NCBI GenBank assembly: GCA_003313425.1 | Contig: NHZP01000004.1 | Coordinates: 2,128,560-2,192,559 of the forward strand | Source: Pseudopyrenochaeta lycopersici | Lineage: Eukaryota; Ascomycota; Dothideomycetes; Pleosporales; Pseudopyrenochaetaceae | Reading direction: 5' to 3' | DNA: 64,000 nt | Part shown: piece after piece, positions 63,922 through 64,000 of the stretch | Layout of the letters: each line of letters begins with the position of its first letter | Numbering within the stretch: the stretch's first letter is position 1 | The notes under the pieces: model-generated | What the model was told of the DNA's origin: nothing | Database searches by the model: none | The model's input: only the letters and a program-made list of their open reading frames with translations | Made by a program: the position numbers and the translations under genes

Positions 63922-64000
63922 TTCCTTTCACTAGAAAGTTGTCAAGTGGTCAGGAGCCTTGCGCTCCTTACCCTTGTCACTTTACACGTAAGCGGAGCCC
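63922..64000 (+). repeat. Start of unit 5 (truncated by window end)
   Basis: Continues with the conserved TTCCTTTCACTAGAAAG and an inner hairpin AGGAGC/GCTCCT, which restores the perfect pair relative to unit 4 (GCTTCT). Confidence 0.8.

Larger units (their letters stand above)
57605..64000 (+). repeat. Tandem array of 1.57-1.59 kb units, four full and one partial
   Basis: Units start at the conserved TTCCTTTCACTAGAAAGTTG at 57605, 59171, 60759, 62332 and 63922 (lengths 1,566, 1,588, 1,573, 1,590). Each has a structured non-coding module, then a TATA box, then a small intron-containing gene, then a conserved closing stretch (GTCCA...CTGTGGCTGG...GCGCACAGACCAGAAATCA). The spacer and module are clearly related in all units, but the coding parts fall into at least three unrelated types. 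The array continues past the window. Confidence 0.9.

Overview
The window looks like a subtelomeric, transposon-rich stretch of a filamentous ascomycete (Pezizomycotina) nuclear genome. The evidence is short spliceosomal introns of about 45-60 nt (GTANGT...CTAAC/CTGAC...AG), TTAGGG-type telomere repeats, Gypsy LTR retrotransposons, a pogo/Fot1-like DNA transposon, and a very strong repeat-induced point mutation (RIP) signature. In the AT-rich blocks CA and TG dinucleotides are almost absent while TA dominates, and broken reading frames carry TAG/TAA where Gln or Trp codons are expected. I cannot name the species.

Layout. 1-22.5 kb: nested, RIP-degraded transposons. A plus-strand Gypsy pol (1-2828) is split from its 3' flank by a minus-strand Gypsy (element A, 2829-16716, target duplication AGGGG). 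Element A contains another complete minus-strand Gypsy (element B, 7593-14321, TTAGT) and a solo LTR in its RT gene (6095-6325, AAACG). A solo element-B LTR lies at 21112-21362 (AAGAG). Elements A and B both carry an extra reading frame on the opposite strand at their 3' end. 22.5-32.3 kb: a degenerate CCCTAA tract, then a GC-normal island with an APC amino-acid permease (-), a small fragment (+), a CorA-like membrane protein (+) and a kinase/beta-propeller-like protein (-). 32.3-44.4 kb: RIP-degraded DNA with a 1,778-bp pogo element (TA target site) and pieces of three LTR elements. 44.4-53.6 kb: a second GC-normal island with a 1,463-aa OrsD-type zinc-finger protein containing a tyrosine-recombinase-like core but no helicase, a DUF3723-like remnant, a putative secreted/anchored protein, and a secreted precursor with five 55-aa repeats separated by Lys-Arg sites. 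53.6-57.6 kb: low-complexity, purine-skewed DNA with minisatellites and a fossil of an OrsD/RecQ-type C-terminal zinc region, ending in a short TTAGGG tract.

57.6-64.0 kb is the most unusual part. It is a head-to-tail array of units of 1,566, 1,588, 1,573 and 1,590 bp plus the start of a fifth, lying distal to the internal TTAGGG tract. Each unit opens with a 220-240 bp non-coding module whose stems are kept by compensatory base changes between units. A TATA box and a small intron-containing gene follow. Units 1 and 3 carry related genes; units 2 and 4 carry genes related neither to those nor to each other. Only the unit 1 gene is clearly intact: unit 2 has an in-frame TAG, unit 3 has frameshifts, and unit 4 stops at a TGA followed by more open frame. 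The structured module plus swapped small genes, next to an old chromosome end, is the best candidate for an undescribed system.

All calls were read by eye. Intron borders, domain names and stems are proposals that need alignment, RNA-seq and folding software. Features in RIP-degraded DNA are pseudogenes.
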